A DNA stretch of 64,000 nucleotides from Chloroflexi bacterium TSY (lineage in GTDB: Bacteria > Chloroflexota > Anaerolineae > Caldilineales > Caldilineaceae), in contig JAHBNG010000050.1 in NCBI GenBank assembly GCA_019217005.1, positions 30,233 through 94,232 of the forward strand, written 5' to 3'. Shown in pieces: positions 63,917 through 64,000 of this stretch. The translations under genes were made by a program, and so were the position numbers. How positions within the stretch are numbered: position 1 is the first letter of the stretch; each line of letters opens with the position of its first letter. The notes below the pieces were generated by a model. It ran no database searches, had not been told where the DNA came from, and saw only the letters and a list, made by a program, of their open reading frames with translations.

Positions 63917-64000
63917 AATGATTTAGATAGATATACTGAGCAGCGCCACAAGAAAGCGGCTTCGCCGCAGCTATCAGCCAGGAATTGGCAACGCTATATG

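Overview
The window looks like a chromosomal segment of an uncultured Chloroflexota (Caldilinea/Anaerolineae-like) bacterium. This is inferred from gene content: DUF1670 genes, IS701-type insertion sequences, STAND ATPases with HTH/NB-ARC/TPR or NACHT/FGE-like layouts, and large FG-GAP secreted proteins with PT-rich linkers and a C-terminal WLPF-type motif. No rRNA, tRNA or CRISPR array was seen. Several genes carry one-base frameshifts in homopolymers, which fits a long-read consensus sequence.

Layout. 1-2.1 kb: two small membrane proteins and two back-to-back Phd/YefM-type toxin-antitoxin modules. 3-10 kb: an accessory block with an unknown two-TM protein, an IS5-type element abutting a DDE-type element, a 32-bp-arm palindrome, and a winged-helix (Rep-like?) gene with 21-bp internal repeats. 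10-25 kb: the remnant of an NB-ARC/TPR gene split by an IS701 copy, then two paralogous giant FG-GAP/metallopeptidase genes. One is complete but has lost the first His of HExxH; the other keeps the motif but is 5'-truncated and split by a MITE. 25-37 kb: a LysM protein, an RHH protein, a leaderless integrase, a NACHT-FGE-like STAND gene, a second NB-ARC/TPR gene hit by a MITE and an IS701 copy, and ISAzo13 debris.

37.7-53.8 kb is the conserved core, all on the minus strand: CaiB-type CoA transferase, arsO-like and arsR, a dCache/pLGIC-like membrane receptor beside a protein with two fused periplasmic-binding domains, then leuA, ilvC, ilvN and ilvB. ilvB is preceded by a strong promoter, a Leu/Ile/Val-rich leader peptide and a terminator, which together make a classical attenuator. 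53-64 kb: ThuA-like protein, a MITE-broken Gfo/Idh/MocA dehydrogenase, maf, secD and secF separated by a MITE, a nested transposon (IS630 inside a DUF1670 element inside a MITE) and a zinc alcohol dehydrogenase.

At least six families of short inverted-repeat elements (A-F) are scattered through the window, several with clean target duplications. The most interesting candidates are the binding-protein plus dCache-pLGIC pair, the NACHT-FGE protein with a DGR-target-like C terminus, the ilvB attenuator and the DUF1670 element.
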